This document shows, in pieces, positions 1 through 8,502 of a stretch of DNA of 64,000 nucleotides. Each line of letters begins with the position of its first letter. Position 1 is the stretch's first letter. The notes under the pieces were generated by a model that saw only the letters and a list, made by a program, of their open reading frames with translations, was not told where the DNA came from and ran no database searches. The stretch comes from G963663315 sp963663315 (lineage in GTDB: Bacteria; Pseudomonadota; Gammaproteobacteria; Arenicellales; Poriferihabitantaceae): the NCBI GenBank assembly GCA_963663315.1, contig OY760176.1, positions 1,240,001 to 1,304,000 of the forward strand, written 5' to 3'. The position numbers and the translations under genes are program-made.

Positions 1-780
1 CAGCAGCACGCCGGTGTTGGGTCTGAACCTGAACTTGCCGCCGTCCGCCCCGCCACTGGCGCCCGACGGAATCGACCAGCGGAGATTGGCGAGCGACGTA
101 TGGGTATCGTACCCCGTCAGCCTCGCCACCGCGGTCTGGTTCTCCGCGGCCGCAAAACTCGTCGGTCCGGTCACTTCCGGCGCCGGAGTCGGACCGACCA
201 CCCTGATGCTGGCCGGAGCGGACAACCGCCGTCCATCGGGCGTACACGGCGCAGTAGCCCGGTCGCAGGCCACGCCCGCCACGCCCGCCGGCAGCGTGAT
301 GATCACGGGGTCATTGCCATTGGGCGTCACATCGATCCGCCAGGCGATGCTGCTTCCCAGCCGTCCCTGGCCACTCCGCATCCCGCCGGTGATCGTCAAT
401 AGCCCGTTCATGCTGAACGCAGTGGCGCTCAGATTGACATTCTCGCTGAAGCGGAGATGCACGGTGAACTCCGAGCCATCATGGCGGGCCGGCACATTCT
501 CGAACCGCGCCGTCAACGGAGGGACCACCGTCACCGTCACCGAATCCTCGTGGGACAGGCCGTGCGGGTCCGTCACCCGGAGTGTGAACGTCAAGGTGGT
601 CGTTTCGGTCACCGCGGCCGGTACGGTGAAGGTCGCCGCAGCCGCGCTGGCGTCCGTCAGCGTCCCCACCTCACTGCCCGTCTGCGTCCAGGCGTAGGTC
701 AGGGTGTCGCCCGCGTCCGGATCATCGCTTCCCGAACCGCTCAGCGTCACGGTCGCGCCGGGCGCGATGCCGGTCTGGTC
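1..780 (-). pseudogene. Downstream, out-of-frame part of the secreted repeat protein (runs off left edge)
   Basis: On the minus strand the frame whose codons begin at 780 and continue to base 1 has no stop codon. It encodes direct continuation of the repeat protein at 747-2273: the rest of a PKD-like unit (DQTGIAPGATVTLSGSGSDD onward), a second unit of the type that opens the mature protein (LTARFENVPARHDGSEFTVH), then another cadherin-like unit (PEVTGPTSFAAAENQTAVAR) that is cut by the window edge. No start codon with a ribosome binding site is apparent, so this is not a separate gene. It joins the upstream ORF if one base is restored near 780. Whether the break is real decay, programmed or phase-variable slippage, or a sequencing error cannot be decided here. 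Confidence 0.7.
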
Positions 781-2273
781 GGGCCCGCATCGGCGGTGGG
801 CGCGTCGTTGGCGTTCGTCAGCGTCACCGTCAGGTCCGCCGTATCCGTCTGTGTGCCGTCGCTGACCTCGACCGAGACCGCGTAGCTGCGGTTCGTATCG
901 GTGTCGTCGGGGTTCTCGAAGTCCTTCGCCGACACGAACGCCAGCACGCCGTTGGAACTGAGCGTGAACTTGCCGCCGTCCGCCCCGCCCGCGGCGCCCG
1001 ACGGAATCGACCAGGTGAGATCGGCGTCCGGCGTGTCGGCATCGGTCGCTGTCAGCGTCGCCACCGCCGTCTGGTTCTCCGCGGCCCTCAAGCTCGTCGC
1101 GCCGGTGATGACCGGCGGTTGGGCCGGTTGACCGCCCGTCACCGTCACGGTGTCGTCGTGGTGCAGGCCGCCCGCGTCGGTCACCCGGAGCCTGAACGTC
1201 AAGGTGGTCGCTTCGGTCAGCGCGGCCGGCGCGGTGAAGGTCGCCGTGGCGGCGTTGGCGCCCGTCAGCGACACGGTTGCCCCGCCCGGCTGCGTCCAGG
1301 CGTAGCTCACGTTGCCGCCCGCGTCCGGATCGCTTCCCGAACCGCTCAGCGTCACGGTCGCACCCGGCTGGACAAAGAACTGGTTCGGGCCCGCATCGGC
1401 GGTGGGCGCCTCGTTGACGTTCGTCAGCGTCACCGTCAGGTTCGCCGTGCCCGTCAGGCTGTCGCCGTCGCTGACCTGGACCGTGACCTCGTAGATGCCG
1501 TCGGTATCGGCGTCGTCGGGGTTCTCGAAGTCCTTCGCCGACGTGAACGCCAGCACGCCGGCGGAACTGAGCGTGAACTTGCCGCGGTCCGCCCCGCCCG
1601 CGGCGCCCGCCGGAATCAACCAGGTGAAAGGGCCGCCCGGCGTCTTGATATCGCTCGCCGTCAGCGTCGCCACCTCCGTCGGGATTTCCTGGTTTTCCGC
1701 GGCCGTGAAGCTCGTCGATCCGGTCACCCACGGCGTCAAACCTCGCACCGTGACGCTGGCCGGAGCGGACAGCGGCCGGTCATCGGTCGTACACACCACA
1801 CTTTCCCGGTTGCAGGCCTCCTCGCTCACAGGCAGCGTGATGGTCACTTCGCCATTGCCATCGGGCGTCACATCGATCTTCCAGCCGCGGGGGCGGAGGG
1901 GTTCCGCCAGCCGGCCCTGGTTTTTCAGCGTGCCGCCGGTGATCGTCAATAGCCCGTTCGGGAACGCCCGGTAGCTCAGGTTGTCATTCTCGCTGAAGAC
2001 AAGGTGCACGAAGAAATCCGCAACGCCGTTATGGCTGGCCGGCGCACTCTCAAACTGCGCCGTCAAGGCAGGCGACTGCGCAAACGCCGGCACGGCGGAC
2101 GCGACCGCGGCGAGCGCGATCAGCAATGCTGCGGCGAACCGGCGCCGCCAGCCCGTGCCTCCCGAGTGGCCGCGGTGGCGGATGAAATCGTGGGTGTTTG
2201 TGAGTGTCACGTTATTATTATGTACAGACAAAGTTGGGTCTATTCTCACTGATATCTGGTGTATGATAGTCAC
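747..2273 (-). CDS. Secreted cadherin-/PKD-like repeat protein, N-terminal part, frameshifted
   Basis: Large surface or secreted protein of unknown function, probably an adhesin or scaffold by its domain type. After a basic stretch (about residues 38-45) comes a hydrophobic signal peptide ending in an AFAQS-like cleavage site near residue 66. Then follow: one unit beginning LTAQFESAP and rich in the FSEN and TITGG motifs (about 68-180), a cadherin-like unit (TSFTAAENQ to NVNEAPTADAGP, about 186-292), a PKD-like unit (292-380), and a second cadherin-like unit (388-490). The frame ends in TRPASRPARP and a stop just where a second PKD-like unit should start. Compared with the homologous point near 1380 one base is missing at about 780. 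Base composition is far GC-richer than the rest of the window. The start is uncertain: ATG 2273 gives a long pre-signal extension, and GTG at 2210 is an alternative. Confidence 0.7.
   Translation of the reverse strand: MTIIHQISVRIDPTLSVHNNNVTLTNTHDFIRHRGHSGGTGWRRRFAAALLIALAAVASAVPAFAQSPALTAQFESAPASHNGVADFFVHLVFSENDNLSYRAFPNGLLTITGGTLKNQGRLAEPLRPRGWKIDVTPDGNGEVTITLPVSEEACNRESVVCTTDDRPLSAPASVTVRGLTPWVTGSTSFTAAENQEIPTEVATLTASDIKTPGGPFTWLIPAGAAGGADRGKFTLSSAGVLAFTSAKDFENPDDADTDGIYEVTVQVSDGDSLTGTANLTVTLTNVNEAPTADAGPNQFFVQPGATVTLSGSGSDPDAGGNVSYAWTQPGGATVSLTGANAATATFTAPAALTEATTLTFRLRVTDAGGLHHDDTVTVTGGQPAQPPVITGATSLRAAENQTAVATLTATDADTPDADLTWSIPSGAAGGADGGKFTLSSNGVLAFVSAKDFENPDDTDTNRSYAVSVEVSDGTQTDTADLTVTLTNANDAPTADAGPTRPASRPARP
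790..1700. repeat. Two near-identical cadherin-like coding repeats
   Basis: The stretches about 790-1110 and 1390-1710 are near copies at DNA level. Shared blocks include gttctcgaagtccttcgccg and gcgtgaacttgccgc, so the repeat units share nucleotide as well as protein sequence. A third, more diverged unit begins at the left window edge (about 1-170). This is the usual architecture of a recombining repeat protein and gives the reference for locating the missing base near 780. Confidence 0.7.
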
Positions 2274-2351
2274 GCCAAACCCTGTCGGAATCTACCCGTA
2301 ATATGACTATATGTCAATCAACTTTATTTATAATGTAGACAACAAGACTAT

Positions 2352-3143
2352 ATGTCCAGTCACTATCAGGACAGTATGATACTGCTCGAACACCTGCCTT
2401 TTGAGATGGATGCGGGCATTGCCGTGCGTGCAAGAATCGGGCTTATTGTGCTGGCGACCGACCACACCATCGAGCATGAATGGCGGCAGATATTTCATCA
2501 GGTGGACGGGGTTGCGCTGTACCACAGCCGCATTCCCAATGAGGATGTGATTTCACCCGAATCGCTGCGTGCCATGGCTCCACGGATTACAGAGAGTGCC
2601 CGGTTATTGACGCCGGGTACGCCAATGGATGTCGTCGCCTATGGCTGTACTTCGGCGAGCACGATCATCGGCGAGGAAGATGTATTCAGGAATATCCTTG
2701 CAGCGCAACCACATTCAAAATGCACCACGCCCATCACCGCCGCTTTCGCGGCTTTTCGTGCACTTGATGTAAAACGGGTGGGTGTGCTGACGCCCTACTC
2801 GGAATCGGTAAATCAGATCGTAGCCGGATACATAACTGACCGGGGACTGGATGTCCCGGTATTCGGATCATTCAATGAGGACAGGGATTCCAATGTTTCC
2901 CGCATCACTCCGCTGTCCATTGAATCCGGGGTCAGGGAAATCATGAAACATGCGGATATAGATGCCGTTTTTGTTTCCTGTACCTCGGTACGACTCATCG
3001 AGGCATGTCAGAAACTGGAATCCAGTCTTGACCTGCCGATCACATCCTCCAACCACGCCATGGCCTGGCACACACTGCGCCTCGCAGGAATCGAAGACAG
3101 ATTACCGCAATTTGGCTCGTTGTTTGAGTTGCAACACAGTTAA
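2352..3143 (+). CDS. Asp/Glu racemase superfamily protein (EutA / maleate isomerase-like)
   Basis: Member of the Asp/Glu racemase fold that includes maleate cis-trans isomerase, arylmalonate decarboxylase and the ectoine-utilisation protein EutA. The two active-site cysteines of the family are visible in YGCTSAS (about residue 99) and VSCTSVR (about 211), and RIGLIVLATDHT near residue 28 is the family N-terminal strand. EutA-type proteins share the LTPY and SSNHAMAW motifs seen here. 263 aa is a normal length. The ATG at 2352 is used; an ATG at 2376 would also be in frame. It is transcribed alone, converging on the O-methyltransferase gene. No eutB, eutC or eutE genes are adjacent, so a role in ectoine breakdown is only a guess; the reaction is unassigned. 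Confidence 0.75.
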   Translation: MSSHYQDSMILLEHLPFEMDAGIAVRARIGLIVLATDHTIEHEWRQIFHQVDGVALYHSRIPNEDVISPESLRAMAPRITESARLLTPGTPMDVVAYGCTSASTIIGEEDVFRNILAAQPHSKCTTPITAAFAAFRALDVKRVGVLTPYSESVNQIVAGYITDRGLDVPVFGSFNEDRDSNVSRITPLSIESGVREIMKHADIDAVFVSCTSVRLIEACQKLESSLDLPITSSNHAMAWHTLRLAGIEDRLPQFGSLFELQHS

Positions 3144-3205
3144 TCTTATTTATCAGATAAATAATATAACTAACTGTATTTATGGATTAATCTGATATCC
3201 ATTCT

Positions 3206-3868
3206 TCACTTTTTTCTTGCCAGAAACAATCCGTCACCGATCGCAATCATCGAGATATCCACCCTCTGATCCTGGAAGATAATCCGGTTCATATTGCGGA
3301 TGCTCACCGTATCTTCTTTCTGATTCCGATCGTCAATCACCGCCCCATCCCAAAACACATTGTCCACGACAATCAAACCATTGGTTTTAAGCAATTCGAT
3401 TCCACGCTGATAGTAATGCTGATAATTCCCCTTGTCGGCATCTATAAAAATCAGGTCGACGGTTCCAGCCAACCCTTCATCCAACAATTCATCCATCGTG
3501 TCCAGCGCAGGACCGATTCTCAAATCTATCCGGTCAGCGACTCCCGCCTGCTCCCAGAATGACTGCCCGATTCTGGTCCACTCTCGACTGATGTCACAGG
3601 CGATGAGTCTGCCATCATCCGGTAACGCCTGTGCCATCGCCAACGCACTATAGCCGGTGAATGTACCCACCTCGACGATACATTTCGCATTCATCAGCTT
3701 GACCAGCATGGCCATGAACTGCCCCTGATCCGGAGAAATCTGCATGTTCGCCAGTTCCATTCCCTGAGTCGCCTCCCTCAACAATCTGAGTTGTTCTGAC
3801 TCCCTCAGGGAAACGGATTTAACATATTCATACAGTTCTTCGCTGAATTCAAAAGGGTTTTTTGACAT
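3206..3868 (-). CDS. Class I SAM-dependent O-methyltransferase (caffeoyl-CoA OMT-like)
   Basis: A 220-aa methyltransferase of the Methyltransf_3 / caffeoyl-CoA O-methyltransferase family, cytoplasmic and Mg-dependent in characterised relatives. The SAM-binding motif I is VEVGTFTGYSALAMAQAL (about 61-78), followed by the acidic residue of motif II in LIACDISREW. The metal-binding segment DLIFIDADKGNY (about 137-148) and VVDNVFWDGAV (about 168-178) complete the family signature. It is the last gene of a probable minus-strand operon after DUF1028 and VOC genes (gaps of about 20 bp). The methyl acceptor is not predictable; bacterial relatives are mostly uncharacterised small-molecule or catechol methyltransferases. 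Confidence 0.85.
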   Translation of the reverse strand: MSKNPFEFSEELYEYVKSVSLRESEQLRLLREATQGMELANMQISPDQGQFMAMLVKLMNAKCIVEVGTFTGYSALAMAQALPDDGRLIACDISREWTRIGQSFWEQAGVADRIDLRIGPALDTMDELLDEGLAGTVDLIFIDADKGNYQHYYQRGIELLKTNGLIVVDNVFWDGAVIDDRNQKEDTVSIRNMNRIIFQDQRVDISMIAIGDGLFLARKK

Positions 3869-3887
3869 GGTGGCCTCTGACCGATAT

Positions 3888-4550
3888 CTACAGGGAATTC
3901 AAACTCGAAACAATAACTTCACCCTTGGGACAATGTATTTTCATCTCCATGTACGCAGGGTGGCAATCATCAATTTCTTCAATGCTTACAAGGTGCGCTG
4001 CGTTGATGGATTCGAGCACGTCAATCAACCAGGGCTTTCCTGGATGATATAATTTCAGGGACTCAAACTGACAATCCAACTGCTGCATGCGCTCGGACGG
4101 ATGAAAATCAACCTGCCATTGAATGCAAAGGGGAATGAATCCGGCGCCAGGCATTCTGCCATCTTCTGAAATAGCCACCCGCCATTTCAGATCATCACGT
4201 TGAGCCTCCTTTATGATACCCAAAGCAACACTCGAATGGCTTACCAGGTTATTCAGGTCGGGGGTATTGACTGCCCAGGTCAACAAACGGGGCGTTGCCT
4301 TGATCGACCTTCGGACATGAGGATCGTCAAGGCCGAACCATCTGGGTTGATCGGGCCGCATCATGCCCGGGTCAATCGCAATCACTTCGAGATAAACACT
4401 CTTCCCCAAAGACATCACCTTGTTGTGGGTTGCCATCATGTCATGGCGGCCCCCATCCGGAATATCCACACCCAATAGATCTTTAATATACTGCCCTCCC
4501 TGCTCAAGGGACCGGGCAGCGATAACGATATGATCCAGACGGGTATTCAT
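3888..4550 (-). CDS. VOC-family (glyoxalase-like domain) protein
   Basis: About 220 aa with the N-terminal LDHIVIAARSLEQG segment typical of the glyoxalase-like domain of the vicinal-oxygen-chelate superfamily; the LGVDIPDGGRHDMMATHN stretch carries a possible metal-ligand histidine. Relatives are mostly of unknown function. The ATG at 4550 puts the conserved LDHIV strand at the N-terminus; an upstream in-frame start at 4592 would overlap the preceding DUF1028 gene by 23 bp and add residues not usual for the family. It sits between DUF1028 and O-methyltransferase genes in the same direction, suggesting a shared transcript. Substrate unknown. Confidence 0.75.
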   Translation of the reverse strand: MNTRLDHIVIAARSLEQGGQYIKDLLGVDIPDGGRHDMMATHNKVMSLGKSVYLEVIAIDPGMMRPDQPRWFGLDDPHVRRSIKATPRLLTWAVNTPDLNNLVSHSSVALGIIKEAQRDDLKWRVAISEDGRMPGAGFIPLCIQWQVDFHPSERMQQLDCQFESLKLYHPGKPWLIDVLESINAAHLVSIEEIDDCHPAYMEMKIHCPKGEVIVSSLNSL

Positions 4551-4569
4551 TTCCAATCGATAAGTGAAA

Positions 4570-5247
4570 CTACATATCGCCCGGGACGCCATAGGAAGGG
4601 GCGTTGGCCGGGTTGATGGCGCGTGTCACATAATCCATCATCTGTGGTTGAAAATCATGCCAGAGCGCCTGTAGCAGTAAGATCGGATTATCGTCTGACC
4701 AGTCCACGCGCAGGTCCACCAGCGGCCATGGCTGGCTATCGACCACCAGTAACGCAGCGGAATGGACTTCACCCTCCTCCCCTCCGGCATCATGCCCCGA
4801 CTTCAGTGAACGTAACAGTCGCTCGGCAAGGTGCATGCCGCGCAGTTCCCCGAAGGTTCGGGTCATGGCTTCTGGCACAGCCTGGTTTTGCAGGAGATTA
4901 CCTGCGGCAAAACAATGGTGGCCACTGGATTGACCGTTGACACCCAGGATTTCACGGCCGGAATGACAAGCGGTATTGCCGCTCGAATCAACTACAGTAA
5001 GCTGGCGATATTCGGCATTTTTCAAGCCCCTGACGATGTCATCAAGCGCCTGTTGCGCCGTTTTTCCCGACGCCAGTCGATCAAGCAAGACAGGACCCAA
5101 TGCCGGATCCGTAATATTCTGGGAGGCTACGGCGCCCACGCCCGCCCTGGCGTGTGGGCAACGTGCGCCGACACAAATACTTGAGGTGGTAATTACCACC
5201 CCGAACATGTTGCTGTCCTGACAGTGCCCGATAATCGAAAACGTCAT
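4570..5247 (-). CDS. DUF1028 family protein (Ntn-hydrolase-like)
   Basis: 225-aa protein beginning MTFSIIGHCQ, the typical opening of the DUF1028 family. Family hallmarks seen are VGARCPHARAGVGAVASQN (about 27-45), DPALGPVLLDRLASGKTA, and HHCFAAGNLLQNQAVPEAM (about 109-127). DUF1028 proteins have an Ntn-hydrolase-like fold and are often found near peptidases or amino acid catabolic genes; no reaction is established. The ORF extends three codons upstream to 5256, but the family consensus favours ATG 5247. First gene of the minus-strand trio and divergent from the glutamine-amidotransferase gene at 5510, with about 260 bp between them that must hold both promoters. Confidence 0.85.
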   Translation of the reverse strand: MTFSIIGHCQDSNMFGVVITTSSICVGARCPHARAGVGAVASQNITDPALGPVLLDRLASGKTAQQALDDIVRGLKNAEYRQLTVVDSSGNTACHSGREILGVNGQSSGHHCFAAGNLLQNQAVPEAMTRTFGELRGMHLAERLLRSLKSGHDAGGEEGEVHSAALLVVDSQPWPLVDLRVDWSDDNPILLLQALWHDFQPQMMDYVTRAINPANAPSYGVPGDM

Positions 5248-5509
5248 GGTCTGCACCGGATATAAATCTCACCGGTTCCTTTCGAAAGAAAATTCAGGGT
5301 CGCAAGCAATATATCGGGTTGTGGAATCTTTTCCGCCATGAATCTGATTTGTTATAATATCAGTTGGGAAGTTGATCGAATTATAGCTGATCACGCCTGT
5401 TTACTAGTTGAAAAATACCTGTCATTATCATGGTGACCAGCTTGTCGGCGTACGGGTCAGGTTAGGACTTCCTGTTTCTTTTCAACCAATACTTTAGTGA
5501 TAATTGCTT

Positions 5510-6406
5510 ATGTGTGGGATAGTCGGGTTGTACACAAAATCCCCGGAACTGGAGAAAAACCTGGGGAGTCTGGTTTCTGCCATGCTGATCCAGATGACGG
5601 ATCGCGGCCCGGATAGCGCCGGTTTTGCGATCTATCATGATCCGGCGCCGGATGATTCAGTGAAAGTAACACTCCAGGGCGCCGATGACACCGACTGGAA
5701 TCAGATAGCGCAATCCATTCGGTCAGGCCTTGATTCAAACGCAGCGCTTTGCCCGGTCGCCAATCATGCTGTGGCCACAATCAAGGGGGACGGAGACACG
5801 GTCTGTGGCTGGATAGAGGAGAATATCCAGGGCGTGAGAATCACCAGCACAGGAAGCGCAATAGAGATTTACAAGGAAAAAGGCCGGCCCGATCAGGTTA
5901 TCCGCAAGTTCGACCTCAATTCAATGAGCGGGACCCATGCGCTCGGCCATACCCGTATGGCGACAGAAAGTGCAGTGACGACCGAACACTCCCATCCGTT
6001 CAATACAGGGCTTGATTTGTGTCTGGTGCACAATGGTTCGCTATCCAATCACAACGGGCTCCGGGAAAATCTGAAGTGCGAAGGCATTCGATTTCAAACC
6101 GATAACGACAGTGAAGTGGCTGCAGGCTATCTGACCTGGCGGCTGGGTCAGGGGGCCACATTAAACGAAGCGATGGAAGCGGCGCTTGTTGATCTGGATG
6201 GATTCTACACCTTTGCGATCGGAACCAGGAATGGATTTGCGGTATTGCGGGACCCGATCGCCTGCAAGCCTGCGGTGATCGCAGAAACCGATGACTGGGT
6301 GGCGATGGCTTCAGAATATCGCGCAATAGCGCAATTACCGGGTAACCGGAATGCCCGAATCTGGGAACCTGAACCCGCAAGGATTTACAGTTGGGAGAGA
6401 CACTGA
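5510..6406 (+). CDS. mgsA: Class II glutamine amidotransferase, N-methylglutamate synthase subunit A-like
   Basis: Ntn-type glutamine amidotransferase domain that releases ammonia (or handles methylamine) for the partner FMN subunit. The ATG at 5510 is chosen because it places the catalytic Cys at position 2 (MCGIVGLYT); a TTG two codons earlier would mask it. Other family motifs are TDRGPDSAGFAIY (about 29-41), GHTRMATESAVTTEHSHPF (about 144-162) and LVHNGSLSNH. At 298 aa it is the stand-alone size of MgsA/GlxB, not the N-terminal domain of a full GltB. The next gene overlaps its stop codon (ATGA at 6404-6408), and mgsB, mgsC and a glutamine synthetase follow in the order known from methylamine users. 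Rhizobial glxB is the alternative name. Confidence 0.85.
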   Translation: MCGIVGLYTKSPELEKNLGSLVSAMLIQMTDRGPDSAGFAIYHDPAPDDSVKVTLQGADDTDWNQIAQSIRSGLDSNAALCPVANHAVATIKGDGDTVCGWIEENIQGVRITSTGSAIEIYKEKGRPDQVIRKFDLNSMSGTHALGHTRMATESAVTTEHSHPFNTGLDLCLVHNGSLSNHNGLRENLKCEGIRFQTDNDSEVAAGYLTWRLGQGATLNEAMEAALVDLDGFYTFAIGTRNGFAVLRDPIACKPAVIAETDDWVAMASEYRAIAQLPGNRNARIWEPEPARIYSWERH

Positions 6407-7083
6407 TGAGAACCTTTGATCTGGCCGGCGACAGTGTCAGGGAACTGAATCAGGCGCTGCACAGTGATGATGCATCATCACAGCGGTTCATGGTGATCAA
6501 TCCGGGCGGCAAGCATAATGTAGCCGCCGGCGCCATGTACGACACGGATGTGAATATCGAGGGCCATGTTGGTTATTACTGTGCGGGCATGAATAAATCC
6601 GCCGATATCGTGATCAATGGCAATGCAGGCCCCGGCCTTGCTGAAAACATGATGTCTGGCTCAGTCAGGGTCAAAGGCAATGCCTCCCAGTACTGCGGCG
6701 CAACCTCCCATGGCGGACTGCTGGTAGTGGAAGGGGATGCGGCCGCACGCTGCGGTATTTCGATGAAAGGAGCGGATATTATAATTGGCGGCTCTATCGG
6801 CCACATGAGCGCCTTCATGGCGCAAAGCGGCCGACTGGTTGTCTGCGGTGATGCGGGAAACGCACTGGGTGATTCAATTTACGAAGCCCGACTCTACATA
6901 TTGGGAACAGTGGCCAGTCTGGGCACGGATTGCGTCGAAAAACCGATGTGCGATGAACACCGGGAGGAACTTGCCGGGTTGCTGCGCGATGCACAGCTTG
7001 ACTACTGTGCAAGTGACTTTCGCAGATATGGATCAGCCCGCAAGCTGTACAACTTCACAGTCGATAATGCCAGCGCCTATTGA
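6406..7083 (+). CDS. mgsB: GXGXG-domain protein, N-methylglutamate synthase subunit B-like
   Basis: 225-aa right-handed beta-helix protein equivalent to the C-terminal GXGXG structural domain of glutamate synthase, here a separate subunit (MgsB/GlxC). Repeated glycine motifs run from about residue 45 to 160, for example GHVGYYCAGMNKSADIVI, GNAGPGLAENMMSGSVRVKG and GGSIGHMSAFMAQSGRLVVCG. Start is ATG 6406, which overlaps the upstream TGA and has GGGAGAG about 8 bases before it; a longer TTG reading at 6391 is unlikely. It probably bridges the amidotransferase and FMN subunits for channelling. No catalytic residues are expected. Confidence 0.85.
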   Translation: MRTFDLAGDSVRELNQALHSDDASSQRFMVINPGGKHNVAAGAMYDTDVNIEGHVGYYCAGMNKSADIVINGNAGPGLAENMMSGSVRVKGNASQYCGATSHGGLLVVEGDAAARCGISMKGADIIIGGSIGHMSAFMAQSGRLVVCGDAGNALGDSIYEARLYILGTVASLGTDCVEKPMCDEHREELAGLLRDAQLDYCASDFRRYGSARKLYNFTVDNASAY

Positions 7084-7127
7084 ACCCGACTGCTGCAAGA
7101 CACGAGAATCGCGAGAGACGAACAGAT

Positions 7128-8453
7128 ATGACTAAAAAGATCGATCATTCCTGGATGCTGGAATCAGCCACATTTCCCCGCCCGGTTATCCGCGAAATCC
7201 AGCGAGCCGCAAAACAAGGAATCTACGACATCCGGGGGTTTGGCGCCAAACGCACAGTGCCGTCTTTCGATGATCTGCTTTTTCTCGGCGCCAGCATGTC
7301 GCGCTATCCGCTGGAAGGCTATCGGGAAAAATGTGATACCTCGGTAACCCTGGGAACCCGGTTCGCGAAAAAACCAATCACCATATCCACCCCGATCACC
7401 ATTGCCGGGATGAGTTTTGGCGCACTTTCAGCCCAGGCCAAGGAAGCGCTCGGGCGAGGGGCTTCGGCAGTGGGCACCAGTACCACCACAGGAGATGGCG
7501 GCATGACTGCGGAAGAACGGGGCCATTCAAAACTTCTGGTTTATCAGTACCTGCCCTCCCGCTATGGTATGAATCCCGATGATTTAAGATCCGCCGATGC
7601 CATCGAAGTGGTGGTCGGGCAAGGTGCAAAACCCGGTGGCGGTGGCATGTTACTGGGTCAAAAGATCAGTGACCGGGTTGCTGAAATGAGAAATCTGCCC
7701 AAAGGTATTGATCAACGCAGCGCCTGTCGGCATCCCGATTGGACAGGACCCGATGATCTTGAAATCAAGGTACACGAATTAAGGGAACTGACTGACTGGC
7801 AGGTTCCGATTTATATCAAGGTCGGCGCTACCCGCACCTTTTTTGATGTGCAGCTTGCGGTCAAGGCAGGCGCGGATGTCGTGGTAGTGGATGGTATGCA
7901 GGGCGGTACCGCTGCCACCCAGGAAATTTTTATTGAACATGTCGGTATTCCGACGCTCCCGGCAACCAGGATCGCAGTGGACGCATTGAAAGATATGCGG
8001 ATGCACCGTAAAGTACAATTGATTGTATCAGGCGGCATACGTTCCGGCGCAGATGTTGCCAAAGCGCTGGCGCTGGGCGCTGATGCGGTTTCCATCGGCA
8101 CCGCCGCGTTGATTGCAATGGGGGACAATTCTCCGGAATTCGAAGAGCAATACAATGAACTTGGAACCAGCGCCGGGTTTTATGACGATTATCAGGACGG
8201 TAAGGACCCCAGTGGTATTTCCACCCAGAATCCGGATCTTGGGAAACGACTTGATCCGGAACTGGCTGGCAGGCGGGTCGCCAACTATCTGCGGGTGCTG
8301 ACCCTGGAGACCCAAACCCTGGCCCGGGCTGCCGGCAAGACCAATGTCCGCAATCTTGAACCCGAAGATATGGTTGCCTTGACTGTCGAGGCGGCTGCAA
8401 TGTCAAGGATTCCACTGGTTGGAACAGACTGGATTCCAGGAACAAAGTTTTAG
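7128..8453 (+). CDS. mgsC: FMN-binding glutamate synthase-like subunit (N-methylglutamate synthase C / GlxD)
   Basis: 441-aa protein matching the FMN-binding synthase domain of GltB. The TIM-barrel phosphate and flavin motifs are clear: MSFGALSAQAKEALGRGA (about 103-120), GAKPGGGGMLLG (about 182-193), GADVVVVDGMQGGTAATQ (about 249-266) and VSGGIRSGADVAKALALGAD (about 302-321). In full-size glutamate synthases a cysteine cluster for a 3Fe-4S centre follows IGTA-LIAMG; here that stretch (DNSPEFEEQYNELGTSAG) has no cysteine, as in GlxD/MgsC relatives. ATG 7128 is preferred to a TTG at 7080. With mgsA and mgsB it would make N-methylglutamate from methylamine and glutamate, or a related glutamate derivative. 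The dehydrogenase partners (mgdABCD) are not in this window. Confidence 0.85.
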   Translation: MTKKIDHSWMLESATFPRPVIREIQRAAKQGIYDIRGFGAKRTVPSFDDLLFLGASMSRYPLEGYREKCDTSVTLGTRFAKKPITISTPITIAGMSFGALSAQAKEALGRGASAVGTSTTTGDGGMTAEERGHSKLLVYQYLPSRYGMNPDDLRSADAIEVVVGQGAKPGGGGMLLGQKISDRVAEMRNLPKGIDQRSACRHPDWTGPDDLEIKVHELRELTDWQVPIYIKVGATRTFFDVQLAVKAGADVVVVDGMQGGTAATQEIFIEHVGIPTLPATRIAVDALKDMRMHRKVQLIVSGGIRSGADVAKALALGADAVSIGTAALIAMGDNSPEFEEQYNELGTSAGFYDDYQDGKDPSGISTQNPDLGKRLDPELAGRRVANYLRVLTLETQTLARAAGKTNVRNLEPEDMVALTVEAAAMSRIPLVGTDWIPGTKF

Positions 8454-8502
8454 ATAAATGCGTTATTATTCCTGTACGAATTGATATAAAGGTAAACAGA
8501 CA

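Noticed and set aside
14..1952. Long plus-strand open frames in the GC-rich left end
   Set aside because: They are antisense to the repeat-protein gene, mirror its repeats, and have no recognisable domains; GC-rich sequence gives spurious long frames.
5257..5509. Riboswitch upstream of the mgs-like operon (for example a glycine type)
   Set aside because: No conserved aptamer motif could be recognised in the roughly 250 bp; only ordinary divergent promoter space is seen.
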